Source: Macrotrachela quadricornifera
Taxonomy: Eukaryota > Rotifera > Eurotatoria > Philodinida > Philodinidae
Direction of reading: 5' to 3'
NCBI GenBank assembly: GCA_022393335.1
Contig: JAJEKB010019173.1
Location: 1 to 64,000, forward strand
Length of the DNA stretch: 64,000 nucleotides
Both the position numbers and the translations under genes were made by a program. The notes beneath the pieces are model-generated. The model did not search any database, was not told where the DNA came from, and saw only the letters and a program-made list of their open reading frames with translations. This document shows positions 1 through 10,249 of this stretch, piece after piece. Numbering within the stretch: position 1 is the first letter of the stretch; each line of letters starts with the position of its first letter.

Positions 1-988
1 GATAATGATAATATGTCACCAAATATAACAAAACTTCATATGAATAAATCATTTATATTACGTCGACAACATGCAAATCTTGTCCCACCACCATCACCAT
101 CAAAACCAATACAACAACAACAGCAGACAATACCATCAAAAACATTATTACGACAACCAGCAAAAGCAACTCTATCAACACCAACATCAAACACTAATTC
201 AAGTGGACAAACAAATCGAGCTGTTGAATTACGTCGTGCACGTGCTCAAGCTAAAATTGAAGAATTATCTCAACGTTCATCAAATAAACAATTACCTAAA
301 ACAAATCAACAAAATGATATAATGAGTACATCATGGCATAGTAGTGCAAATACTACAAATAAAAAAGATTTAACAAATTCACGATCAAATCCTCGAACAA
401 CAGGAGCAATTGATACTGCATCTAGACGACAAAATCTTTTAACAACACGAACATTACCATCTTCATTACATCATCGATCATCATCTGTAAGTCCAAATCC
501 ACCTGATGAAACATCGAAATATCGAAGAATTCTTAAATCAACTGCTACAGATGAACCAAATCAAAGAATGAATACAAGTATTTATAGTACTGAAGAAGTA
601 AAATAAATATTTTCTCTTTTTTTTTCTAATTAATATCTCTCTAATATATCTTAGGAACAATGTGATTCATTACGTGATAATGGACAAAGATTAACAATTA
701 AATTAATTCAACTTTCATCAGGAATATTAGAAAAATTAAAGTAAATTAAAACTTATTATCAATTTCTAATAATTTATAAAAAAAAAAAAACTTTTAGACC
801 GAATGATGGTGTTATTTATGATAATTTAACTGTAAATGAATTAGAAAAAATAATTGAAAAATTACAAATGATCAATCGAACATTAAATTGTATGTAGAAA
901 TTATTTTATCTATTCCGATTTTAATTAATCTATTTTAGCTATTGATGGTTCATTAACCGGTTTGATTAATGATGATCCATTTGTTTAA
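1..988 (+). CDS. 3' part of a CEP170-like centrosomal protein gene (5' end outside or uncertain)
   Basis: The exons read as 1/13-597, 655 to about 740, about 798-890 and about 939-988, with GT-AG introns of 47-60 nt. The frame is open to the left edge, so the ATG at 13 may be internal and the gene may start upstream. The N-terminal 190 residues are low-complexity, rich in Ser, Thr, Asn, Gln and Arg. They contain a basic helical stretch with the core ELRRARAQAKIEELSQR. The last 75 residues are helical and end in DDPFV. From memory, the Arg/Ala-rich helix followed by a conserved helical tail resembles the C-terminus of CEP170, a microtubule and mother-centriole protein. This was not checked by alignment. 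ACP6 follows on the same strand 231 bp downstream. Confidence 0.5.
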
Positions 989-1219
989 TTAAATAACGCA
1001 AAGAATTTTTCTAAAACAATATTAAATATTTTTTGTTTTTTCTTATTTGTTTATATGGTGGTTTTGCTTTGTATGTTAATATTCAAAAAAAAAATAATTT
1101 CTTTTTGTGAAAATAGTTCAAATATATCATAACAATTTTAATATTATTTTTTTTTTATTTATTACAGATAAATGAAAAATAATTAAAAATCTAATGTTTT
1201 GAGACAAAATTTTTATTCA

Positions 1220-4041
1220 ATGGGAAAATGGTTATTAATAAAAGAAAAATCACCATTTATAATAAAATTATGTTATGAGAATTTATTTAAATTTAATTTT
1301 ATATCAAATAGATCAATGTCAAATTATGAAAATATTTTAAAATCTTGGGCATTAACTGGTCAACGATCTGAATTAACTCAAAATAAATCAAATGATATTA
1401 TAATTCGGAATGATTTACAATTAATTGGTGCACAAATTTGTTTTCGACATGGTGCTCGAACACCAATTTATTTTTTACCAGGACTTGAACAAGTATAATC
1501 AATAATAATAATAATAAAAAAGATTCATTTTATTTGGAAAATATCCTTTTTTTTCTAGGTAGTTTATAGTGAAGAACATATAGCAAGTTTCTTACCAGCA
1601 AAATGGGATGTTAAATTAATTCCTAAAATCGGAAACGATATTGTATCAAGAGATAAAATCTTATCAGCAAATGATGTTTTAGCTGATGTTTTACCACAAT
1701 TAAAAGTATATAAAATAGTTTTTTAAAATGTTTATTTGTTTATTTATTTTTTTTAGTCAGTTTCTGGTGAGAAAGTTGTTGCTGGTCAATTAACAGCAAT
1801 TGGTGAAAAACAATTATATGAACTTGGAAAATTTATACGAAATGAAATAATTAAAGAAGATGAAAATAAATCTATAGCAAATATTTATGATCCAAATACT
1901 GTTTAGTATGTTCAATTATATTATTATTTTATTTTATAATAGACATTTATTCGATAATTTTCATAAAAATCTTGTAAGAATCTAGTAGAAATGTTCATGA
2001 CCATAGAAAACATATTGCATTGAGACAGTGACCAAAAATTGATGAGTATCGCTGCTGTGACACAATGGATTATAAGAAAAAGACTATCATGCCAATGTCA
2101 CATCATCGTCTGCGTAGTACTCAACAAAATGTTTTGAATTATTTGAATTCGAATTGCTGCTGCTAATCGATCAGTTTTTTTGAGTCGTACAGTATAACAT
2201 TATATGAATACAGAGATTCTATGAAAAAGCTTGTTAACACAGTCCCTTCGGGACTAAAATGTGGAACTCACATATCTTTAAACAATTGACCCTTAGGTAA
2301 ACAGGGCTGTCGCGAGAGGCTAAAGATTGGGGAGGGGACAAAAATTTTTTTTAAAGTGTCTATAAACTATCGAAATTTTGAAGAAATAATTACAGATTTA
2401 CTAAACATTTTTGGAGAATTTTAGAAATTTTTGAAAATTTTTTAAAGTGTCGAGCAAAAAAAAGAAAATTTCTCAAGATTGGGAGAGGTATCCCCCCGTC
2501 CTCCCCGGTCGCGACAGCCCTGCAGATAAATAAACATAGGAACCAATTTCTGTATCGTGCCTGCTTGTAATGGAGAGAAATGTCTGTAATGGAGAGATGT
2601 CTGTAAGGGGTGGAGAGGGGGGAGCCGCAAAACTTCGACTTAAAACTTACACTCACATTTTTCATATGTGAGTTCCACAAAATTATGAAGTTTTAGAACT
2701 TTCTATGATAATTAAAGTCATTATTAGATACATTTAGATTTAATTATATTAATAAAAATATTGAATTTTCTGGAAATGTTTCTTTCTTTTTTACTAGTTG
2801 TCGATCAACATTTGTAGATCGAACTATAGCTAGTGCTCGATCATTTCTTGCTGGGTTTTTTTCATCAGAAGGAAAAGATGGTGAAGTACAAGCCAAAGGT
2901 AAATTATATTATTAAATATATAAATAAATAAATAAAATATCTATTTTGTAAAAAGGACCGTTTGAAATTGAAGTTCATAGTTATCGACAAGAAGATATGG
3001 TAAATAGAATTTTATTATATTAATATAAAAAAATTTCAATTTTTCTTTAGTTTCCAAATCGTCATGCTTATCCAATTCTTAAAAAATGTACATCAGCTAC
3101 AGAATTCTATGATTCATTGCATGATGAACATGATTTAAAAAAAGCACGTCAAGCTTTAATTGATCGTATTGGTAAAATTTCAATTTTGATTTTTCTTAAT
3201 ATAGATTTGTTTTTTTTTTAAAGGTGTTAATGATTATCCTTTTGGAATTCTTGAATTACATGATGATATTGCATCAAGACAAGTTTGTATATTTATTTAA
3301 AAATTTATATGTATTTATTAAATTAGATACATGATTTTAATATTCCGGATGAATATACTGAATTAACAAAAGATTTTGAAATAATGTCTGCACGAGAATT
3401 TGTTTCAATGGCGTAAATATTTTAATATTAAGTTTTTAGAATTTCGAAAAATTTTTTTTTTTCTTTAGTACATCGATTGGTTTGGATGCATTTATACGAG
3501 CAACAGTTGGACCACTTCTTTATTTAATGAAAGAAAATTTTGAAGCAATATCAAAACATTATATAGAAGAAAAAGAAAATAATACGAAAAAGTTTATTTA
3601 AAAATAATTAAAAAAATTTTTTTTTTTGAATAGAATTTTCTTTTATATTAAGACCATATCAAACCTTTTTTGTTTATGGGGGTCATGATACAACAATAAT
3701 TCCATTAGCAATGGCACTTGAAGTATGATATTTTGTTATGATTATATTTAATTATTTAGTTTTTTCTATATAGATTTTTAATATGCGTTGGCCAACTTAT
3801 GCTACGTATATTCTTTTTAAATATTATGTGTCAAAAACAGATCCTAATGAAAGATATATTTCAATTAATTATGATGGTGAAGTAAGTATTATAAAGTTTA
3901 AATTAAAATTTTTATTAATATTAATCTATATTTTAGCCGCAAATATTGCCTAATTGTGATAGTTATTATTGTCCTTATTCAACGTTTTTAAAAATTTTGG
4001 AAAATCGTTTTGAAACACCAAAATTTTTAACAAACAATTAA
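1220..4041 (+). CDS. ACP6: Histidine acid phosphatase, lysophosphatidic acid phosphatase type 6 (ACP6)-like
   Basis: About 430 residues in roughly eleven exons, close to the length of human ACP6. The phosphohistidine motif RHGARTP lies in exon 1 (1220-1492), near residue 77. The proton-donor motif GGHDTT lies near 3680-3700. Together they define the branch-2 histidine phosphatase fold. ACP6-type enzymes remove phosphate from lysophosphatidic acid, often in mitochondria. The N-terminus here has hydrophobic and basic residues that could be a targeting sequence, which is inference. The ATG at 1220 was chosen because earlier ATGs in the leader (1173, 1193) open very short frames. Most introns are 50-70 nt, but intron 3 (1906-2797) is 892 nt because it carries a repeat. 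Another branch-2 phosphatase such as PXYLP1 is possible. Confidence 0.8.
1906..2797 (+). other. Oversized ACP6 intron 3 with repeat insertion
   Basis: The donor GTATG follows codon fragment TA, and the acceptor ACTAG precedes TTGTCG. Splicing keeps the frame and gives a continuous phosphatase sequence. At 892 nt it is over ten times longer than its neighbours. The excess is explained largely by the family B repeat at 2224-2679 plus about 250 nt of unassigned sequence upstream of it. Confidence 0.85.
2224..2679 (+). repeat. Repeat family B, copy 1 (terminal inverted repeats)
   Basis: TGTGGAACTCACATAT at 2260-2275 is matched by its exact reverse complement at 2664-2679, which bounds a GC-richer interior of about 390 bp. 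Outside the left arm, 2224-2259 (AAAAAGCTTGTTAACACAG and onward) is shared with three other places in the window, so the family extends past the inverted repeat. Copy 4 at 56715-57048 has the same interior in the opposite orientation. Confidence 0.8.
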
Positions 4042-5565
4042 TTTGTTTTTGGTTTTCAAGGATATGTTTATATCTTTCATATGAATGCATAATTTGTGGT
4101 TCCGGTATAGATGATATATATTAAATTATTTTCGCATATTATTTTTTATTATTTTTTTCGTTTTGTGCATGTTAGTTTAGATGTTTAAAAATAAATAAAA
4201 ACTTGAAAATAAATATATATATATATTAAGTTATTATTAATTGAAGGATATCATTCAGAAAATTTCATGTCATCGATAATTGCATGAATAATAACCAAAA
4301 TTTTCCTATATATACAACTAAAGGTTCTCGACAAAATAAAATCAAAATAATCTTTTTAATGACTATATTAATGACTACTGTCTATCATAAAAAATTCTCT
4401 TTTTAATACTTATTTTTCAATGTATGACAGATATTGTTTAATCTATAGCTTAAGAAAGACTATCAGCTAAAAAGTGAAATTTTCACCAGAAATGCAGCTT
4501 TATGAAAATACACCAAAAACTTTAATTTTTATTGTGAAATATTTTCCATGAAAATTTGTTCCTGTAGGGGGGTACAAGGATAAATTATCAAGTAAAAAAG
4601 GCTGAGGAGGAGTAGGCGAAAAATTTTGATGAAAATATTTCATACTAAAAAATAAAGTTTGTAGTAGATTTTGGTGTGCTGATTCTAAATATCACATTTA
4701 CTTTTCACCAAAAGCAATTTTTAATAACAAAAACCTCAAATATGGAAATCCACTCTTTCTTAAAATATCAGCTTTTTTGCTAAAGGTTAAAAAGTCCATC
4801 AAATGATTTCGTGATCTTGAATCCTCACATCAGTCCTAATAAAAGAATAATTAATAGGAAAGAAATCAAACGGGGGGAGGAGGTATAACGCATGAGAAAA
4901 GCGACACTTCCTTTTAATACTCATAAAGAAAAAAGTTTTACTAAACTTGAAAGTAATACTAAAAATTTCTTATTCATCAAATTTTGATTAAGTTTGAACA
5001 ATTAATTGTATCCAAATTGTTTCTTCTTATCGAATTATTATTTCTCAATAATAAATATATTTATTTTGTCTATGACACTATAATAAACATCATCAGATAT
5101 GAATCACTACATAATTTATCCCTGATAAACATATGAACAACAAACATTTTCATGATATAAAAACCGTGAAATTATCTTGATAAAAAAACAATAAGTTAAT
5201 TTTATTACTGATAAGAAAATTTCAGTGATTCATAAAAACGTTTAACCACTGAATAAGAAAAGTATATCAAGAATTTTTTTTTTATGATAAAATATTCATT
5301 TAATAAAAAACTAAAGATTAATATATGTATACATATTTTTTGTTTTTGAATTTATTTATAGAAAAGGGAGGTATTTAGATAAAATATGATTGGTTAAAAA
5401 TAAAAAGGAAAGAAATAGAGTATTTAGCTTGCTGTCATAACGTCATTATACATATGACGAGAAAACGATGAAAGTTATTTTTCTTTGATAAATAATTTAT
5501 TAATTTTTTATTTTTTAGACGCTGCATGTTGGTAGCGGAACTTGAAATAAATAAATAATATAAAA
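4042..5565. other. Intergenic, ACP6 3' flank and DLK 5' flank
   Basis: No gene is supported. The first 200 bp is AT-rich 3' flank with AATAAA-like hexamers and a TA run near 4214. Two G-rich patches (4566-4620 and 4869-4890) interrupt AT-rich sequence and may be decayed mobile DNA, but I could not define ends. A CCAAT-type box lies at 5386-5396. The pyrimidine-rich AG at about 5517-5518 suggests a leader acceptor or 5' UTR intron before the kinase ATG. Confidence 0.5.
5386..5396 (-). promoter_or_regulatory. CCAAT-type box upstream of the DLK-like kinase
   Basis: ATGATTGGTTA contains an inverted CCAAT core about 170 bp before the kinase ATG. A 16-base match (TATGATTGGTTAAAAA) recurs in the MED11/PHF5A intergenic region, and the 11-base core recurs upstream of HDAC11. 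NF-Y binding is inference. Confidence 0.4.
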
Positions 5566-8500
5566 ATGTCTCCAGTACCTGATTCGACTGATGAAACAAT
5601 TATTTTAAGCCAAGCATCAACTACAACTGTACCTAATGATCTTTTATCATCGGAAGAATTTGATTCAAATATTCTTAATCAAGAAATTACAGATCTTCAG
5701 TTAGTTTCTTTATTTTATATTATATTTAATTACTTTTTTTTTTTTATTTTTAGATCGTTTAATATTGATCCATTAGAAAATCGGGATTTTCCCGAAGATG
5801 ATGAACCTCCAATATTAACCGAAGATCCTATTCCACAAATAACAACTTGTTCAATTCCATCAATATCAATCGATGAACATGATTCATCAGTTATATTTCG
5901 TAAAAAATCAAATAAAACAATGAATACTATTGGTACACATACTCTTCCAGAAATTGAAATTAAATATCAAATTAATCCAAGTATACGTAGTAATGATGGT
6001 AATGGTTTATTTGATACATTCTTTGGATGTTTTAAACCATTTTTTTCTGTTATGAATAAATTTGGTGAAAATATAAAATATCCGAAAAATTCAACAAATA
6101 CATTAACAAAATTAAATGATGAATGGGAAATACAAATTGATAAAATAATAAATAATTTAGAATTAATTGGTATTGGTATAGAAGGATCAGTTTTTCATGG
6201 TCAATTAAATGGTCAAGATATTGCATGTAAAAGAGTGAAGAGTAAAGAAGAAACAAATATAAAACATTTAAAAAAATTAAATCATATTAATGTTATTAAA
6301 TTTCGAGGTTAAGAAAAATTACTTTTATTTTTTTCTTTAAAATATTTTTTTTTTATTTAAGGTGTTTCAATTTCACCACCATTATTTTATATAATTATGG
6401 ATTATTGTGCATATGGTTCATTATATGATGTATTAAAACGACGTCGAGAAAAAGATTCTTGTACAAAACCAACACAAGTATATGATTGGTCAAGACAAAT
6501 ATCGAATGGTGTAGAATATTTACATTCACATAAAATTGTTCATCGAGATTTAAAATCTCCAAATATACTTTTTTATGATAAACATACATTAAAAATATCA
6601 GATTTTGGTACAAGTAAAGAATTAGTTAATCAACCAAGTCAGATTATGTCATTTAATGGTACAAGTGCTTGGATGGCACCTGAAGTTATTAGACGAGAAC
6701 TTTGTTCAGAAAAAATTGATGTTTGGTAGGAAATTCGAATTAGGATAATTAAAAAAATTTTTCTAATTAATCTCAAAAAATTTCAGGTCATTTGGTGTTG
6801 TTCTTTGGGAAATATTAACTTGTGCCATACCTTACAATAATATTGATCCACATGCAGTTATGTGGGGTAAGTTTATCTATATCGAAAAAAAAAAAAAAAC
6901 TTTTTTAATAAATACCTGTATATAATTTTCTATTTATATTTAATTTAGGTGTTGGTTCACGTAGTTTAACATTACCAATTCCATTATCAGCACCTGAAAG
7001 TTTTAAATTATTAATGGAAATGTGTTGGAATCAAAAACCATCAGAACGTCCAACATTTCAACAAATACTTAAACATTTAGATGATAGTAAACCTGAAATT
7101 ATTTTATTTGAACAAGAACAAGAATATTTAGAATTAACACGTATATGGTCAAATGAAATAAATGAACATTTATCAAAAATTCCAATTATTGATATATCAC
7201 CAACATTTGAAATGACACAAGATGAATTAATGATTAAACGTCAAGAAGAATTACAACATATTGTTGATATACGTATACATTATCAAAAACGTGTAGAACA
7301 AGTTAATGTATTATATAGTCAATTAAAAACATTTATGATAGAATTAGAACAACGTGAACAAATTATTAAAGAAAAAGAACGTTTATATAATAATAATAAT
7401 AATAATGGAAAAAAACGTTTAATTAATCCAATATCAGAAGCAAGAAAAAAATCTATAGAAATTTTAAAACGTGCAACAAATAATCTTAATGATCCAATGC
7501 ATTTATTATCTCATAAAAAACGACATAAAAATAAATTAAATAATCCATGTAAGTTTATTCGAAATATTTATTTAACAAAATTTATTCATTGAAAAAAGGA
7601 TTAAATAAATATTTATTAAAGAGAAAAACCTTCAAACCAAAACATTTTCTTATTTCAAAAATATATATTTATTTTATCCACATAATTAAGATGCAAATAT
7701 TTATCTTTCACAATATATATTTATTTTTAACTATGTCACGAGTATAAAGATTGTCGATTTTTTATCAGTTATGAGTCAGAATGAGGTAATATTTTATCAT
7801 ATGTATACATACATACGCCCATTCATTGCTTTTACAAGTGAGTATATATATTTAAGAGTACGAAAAAGTACATAATACAAAAGAAATAGAAAAGGTCACT
7901 TAAGAATATGGGAAAAAAAAACATGTAGGATTTATTCAATGATAATGAAAAAGAATGTTTTTAAATATATGACAAAATAGACTATATAATTATTCATGCA
8001 TAACAACAAAATGAATGAAGATATTAAGATACAACACATATAAATAATGACATCATAATATTGATAAAAAAGAATTCATTCACTTAAGATTGTATAAGCA
8101 GAAGCTAATGTTTATTCGGAAAAAAAAGCAGATGAATATTTTTCTCAAATAAATTTTGATAGGAACAAGATAGAGAGCTGCGGTTTTCGCCATTGGAAAG
8201 AGGTGATGGAGACGTATCGAATTAAATATTATAAGACACATTAACATAGTTTTTTCAAAGATTTAAAGCAAATTGTTTATGTCTAAATTATCTCTCACAA
8301 AAAGAAAAATATGAGTTATTGAATGGATTAATACCTTGTAGTAAGAGGTTGTAAGCTTATAGACAATAGTAGTGAATTATATTCATAGTATTTCTATATA
8401 AAATGCACATTGAAATAAAGAATAACTGTTGAATAAGTGAAAACATATAAGAGATGTCCATCACGGCAGCAACAAGTGTTTTAAAAAAATTCATAAATTT

Positions 8501-9771
8501 ACATAGAAACTTTACATTTATGTATGCTATACGATAGGATTTAACAAATTTGATCGATTAGCAGCAGCAGTAGTACTAGTTTAAACCAGTCACATCCTTG
8601 AAAATCAACATATTTTATGAACACCATTGCGGCAAATTCTCAGCCGCGATGAACATCTCTGGAATATATAAAAATTTTGTTTAATTTTAAAATATTAATA
8701 TAATCAAAATGAAACATATTTTCATTTTTGACTAGTTGATTTATTCATAGAAAATTCTTTTTTTTTATTTAGCTTTAAATAATCAACCATTAAATGATTC
8801 CCATAATACATCAAATCCATCTTCAACAGTATCAAATAAACAAGATATATCAAATACAAAGAATAATCAACGACATAAAAAAGATTCTGAACATCGTCGT
8901 AATAGTAGTAAAGGAAATACAATATCGGATCATTCAACTATTGGAAAACAAGAAAAACGACGTGCTTCAATTAATATAGTATCAAATATTACAACAGAAA
9001 CATTTAAATCAAATCAAACATTAGATATATCTACTGAAATAACTCCTTTACCATCTATTTCAGCTGATATTGATTCAAAATCTAATGAAAATAATTGTGA
9101 ATTAAATCCTAAAAATCTTAAAATTGATATTGAAAATTCCTTAACATCTTTGTCAAATCATGAACAATCTTCGAATAGTTTTCCTATTCCTCCACGTAAA
9201 TCATCAAGTAGTGATCCAGAAGATTTTGATCAAACTCAATATTATACTGTTTCTAGACAACGTCGACGTCGTACTATAAATGTAAATAATCATAAAATAA
9301 ATTCTCCATCAACAAAATCACAAGATCATCATTCTCAATCTGATGATTTACATAAACATTCACGACATGTAACATTTCATATATCACCATCAATGTTAAA
9401 TGATAAAAAATCTTTACGTAAAACAGCTAAAAATCTTACTTATACATCATCTGAAGAAGGTGAAGTAGAAGAAACTCATAGTGATGGTTATATTTTTGAT
9501 GATGCAAAACATCGTGCTAAACATGAACAATCATATGGAAATTTTTCATCTGAAAGTGAAATTTATGGAGAAAAAAATAATAATTTATCATCAAATAATG
9601 ATGGTAAGATTTCAATTTATTATTATTTTGTTTTATAATATAATTAATTATTCTTTTTTTTATTTAGGTATATTATCTGATGAAGGTGGTCATATATCAG
9701 ATGATCGTCCAGAATCACGTGAGTCAATGGTAAATAGTGAACCAGAACATGAATGGCCTGATCAGAAATGA
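5566..9771 (+). CDS. MAP3K13: Mixed-lineage MAP3K of the DLK/LZK (MAP3K12/13) type
   Basis: Seven exons (5566-5699, 5754-6307, 6362-6725, 6787-6866, 6949-7548, 8773-9603, 9668-9771) sum to 2667 nt, or 888 residues. The kinase domain (about 165-440) shows a Gly loop [11 protein letters not shown], the lysine in IACKRVK, catalytic [15 protein letters not shown] and WMAPEV, then WSFGVVLWE and the closing ERPTF. A charged helical zipper-like region (about 450-560) follows. The tail is long, Ser/Asn/Lys-rich and low in complexity, with acidic patches near the end ([11 protein letters not shown]). DLK-family kinases activate JNK and p38 cascades in neurons and axon injury. Kinase plus zipper plus disordered tail supports this family. 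MAP3K12 and MAP3K13 are not separable here. Intron 1 has a length divisible by three and no stop, so its retention would add 18 residues. Confidence 0.88.
7549..8772 (+). other. Oversized DLK intron 5
   Basis: The donor GTAAG follows AATCCAT and the acceptor TTTAG precedes CTTTAAA. The joined frame reads on without a break. The intron is 1224 nt against about 60 nt for its neighbours. It holds MITE-A copy 1 at 8449-8662; the rest is AT-rich and shows nothing I recognise. Confidence 0.85.
8449..8662. mobile_element. MITE-A copy 1 (short, inside DLK intron)
   Basis: AGAGATGTCCATCACGG on the left mirrors CCGCGATGAACATCTCT on the right, with two mismatches. The interior shares blocks with the 383 bp copy in the HDAC11 intron: a tract like TTTACATAGAA, then ACATTTATGTATGCT, GATCGATT, and TAGTTTAAACCA. 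No clean target-site duplication is visible and there is no coding capacity. It is a non-autonomous element of about 214 bp. Confidence 0.8.
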
Positions 9772-10249
9772 ATATCAATAATAATTTATTCTTTTTATTT
9801 GATCAAAAGATAAAGTCCATCATTGTTTTCTGTGTTTTTTCTTTTTTTTTGTTCATGTGATATTTGTCTATGTTTTAATGACCTATATCCATTTTATATA
9901 TATAAAAAAAATGGATGCATCAGATTACACATCTATATGTTAAACTATATTTTTTATTTTTTCTCCTTTAGAGTATAGAATGTTTTAATATCCTGTCTTT
10001 TCTATTTCAATTGTAGTTTTCTTTTCCAAAAAAAAAGTTCTATTTGGATATGTATATATTTATACGTTTATATTGTCCAAAATGAATGCTATATCTTATT
10101 TTCTATTCGTTTAAGGTTTGTTTTTTTTTCTTTTAAAAAATTCTTTCGTTTTCATTTATATTTTATAAACAAGAATATTTTGTCTTTTTTTTCAACAAAA
10201 ACAAAATCTATGTATTATTTTCTTTGAGATTCAAGATTATTATTAAATA
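9772..10249. other. Intergenic, DLK to La
   Basis: 478 bp of T-rich sequence with several AATAAA-like or ATTAAA-like hexamers and no open frame of note. It holds the kinase 3' UTR and the La leader. No convincing acceptor lies next to the La ATG. Confidence 0.5.

Noticed and set aside
4440..4900. Possible inverted-repeat element upstream of the DLK gene
   Set aside because: CTTAAGAAAG...ATCAGCT-like pieces recur, but I could not pair them as inverted ends or find duplications.
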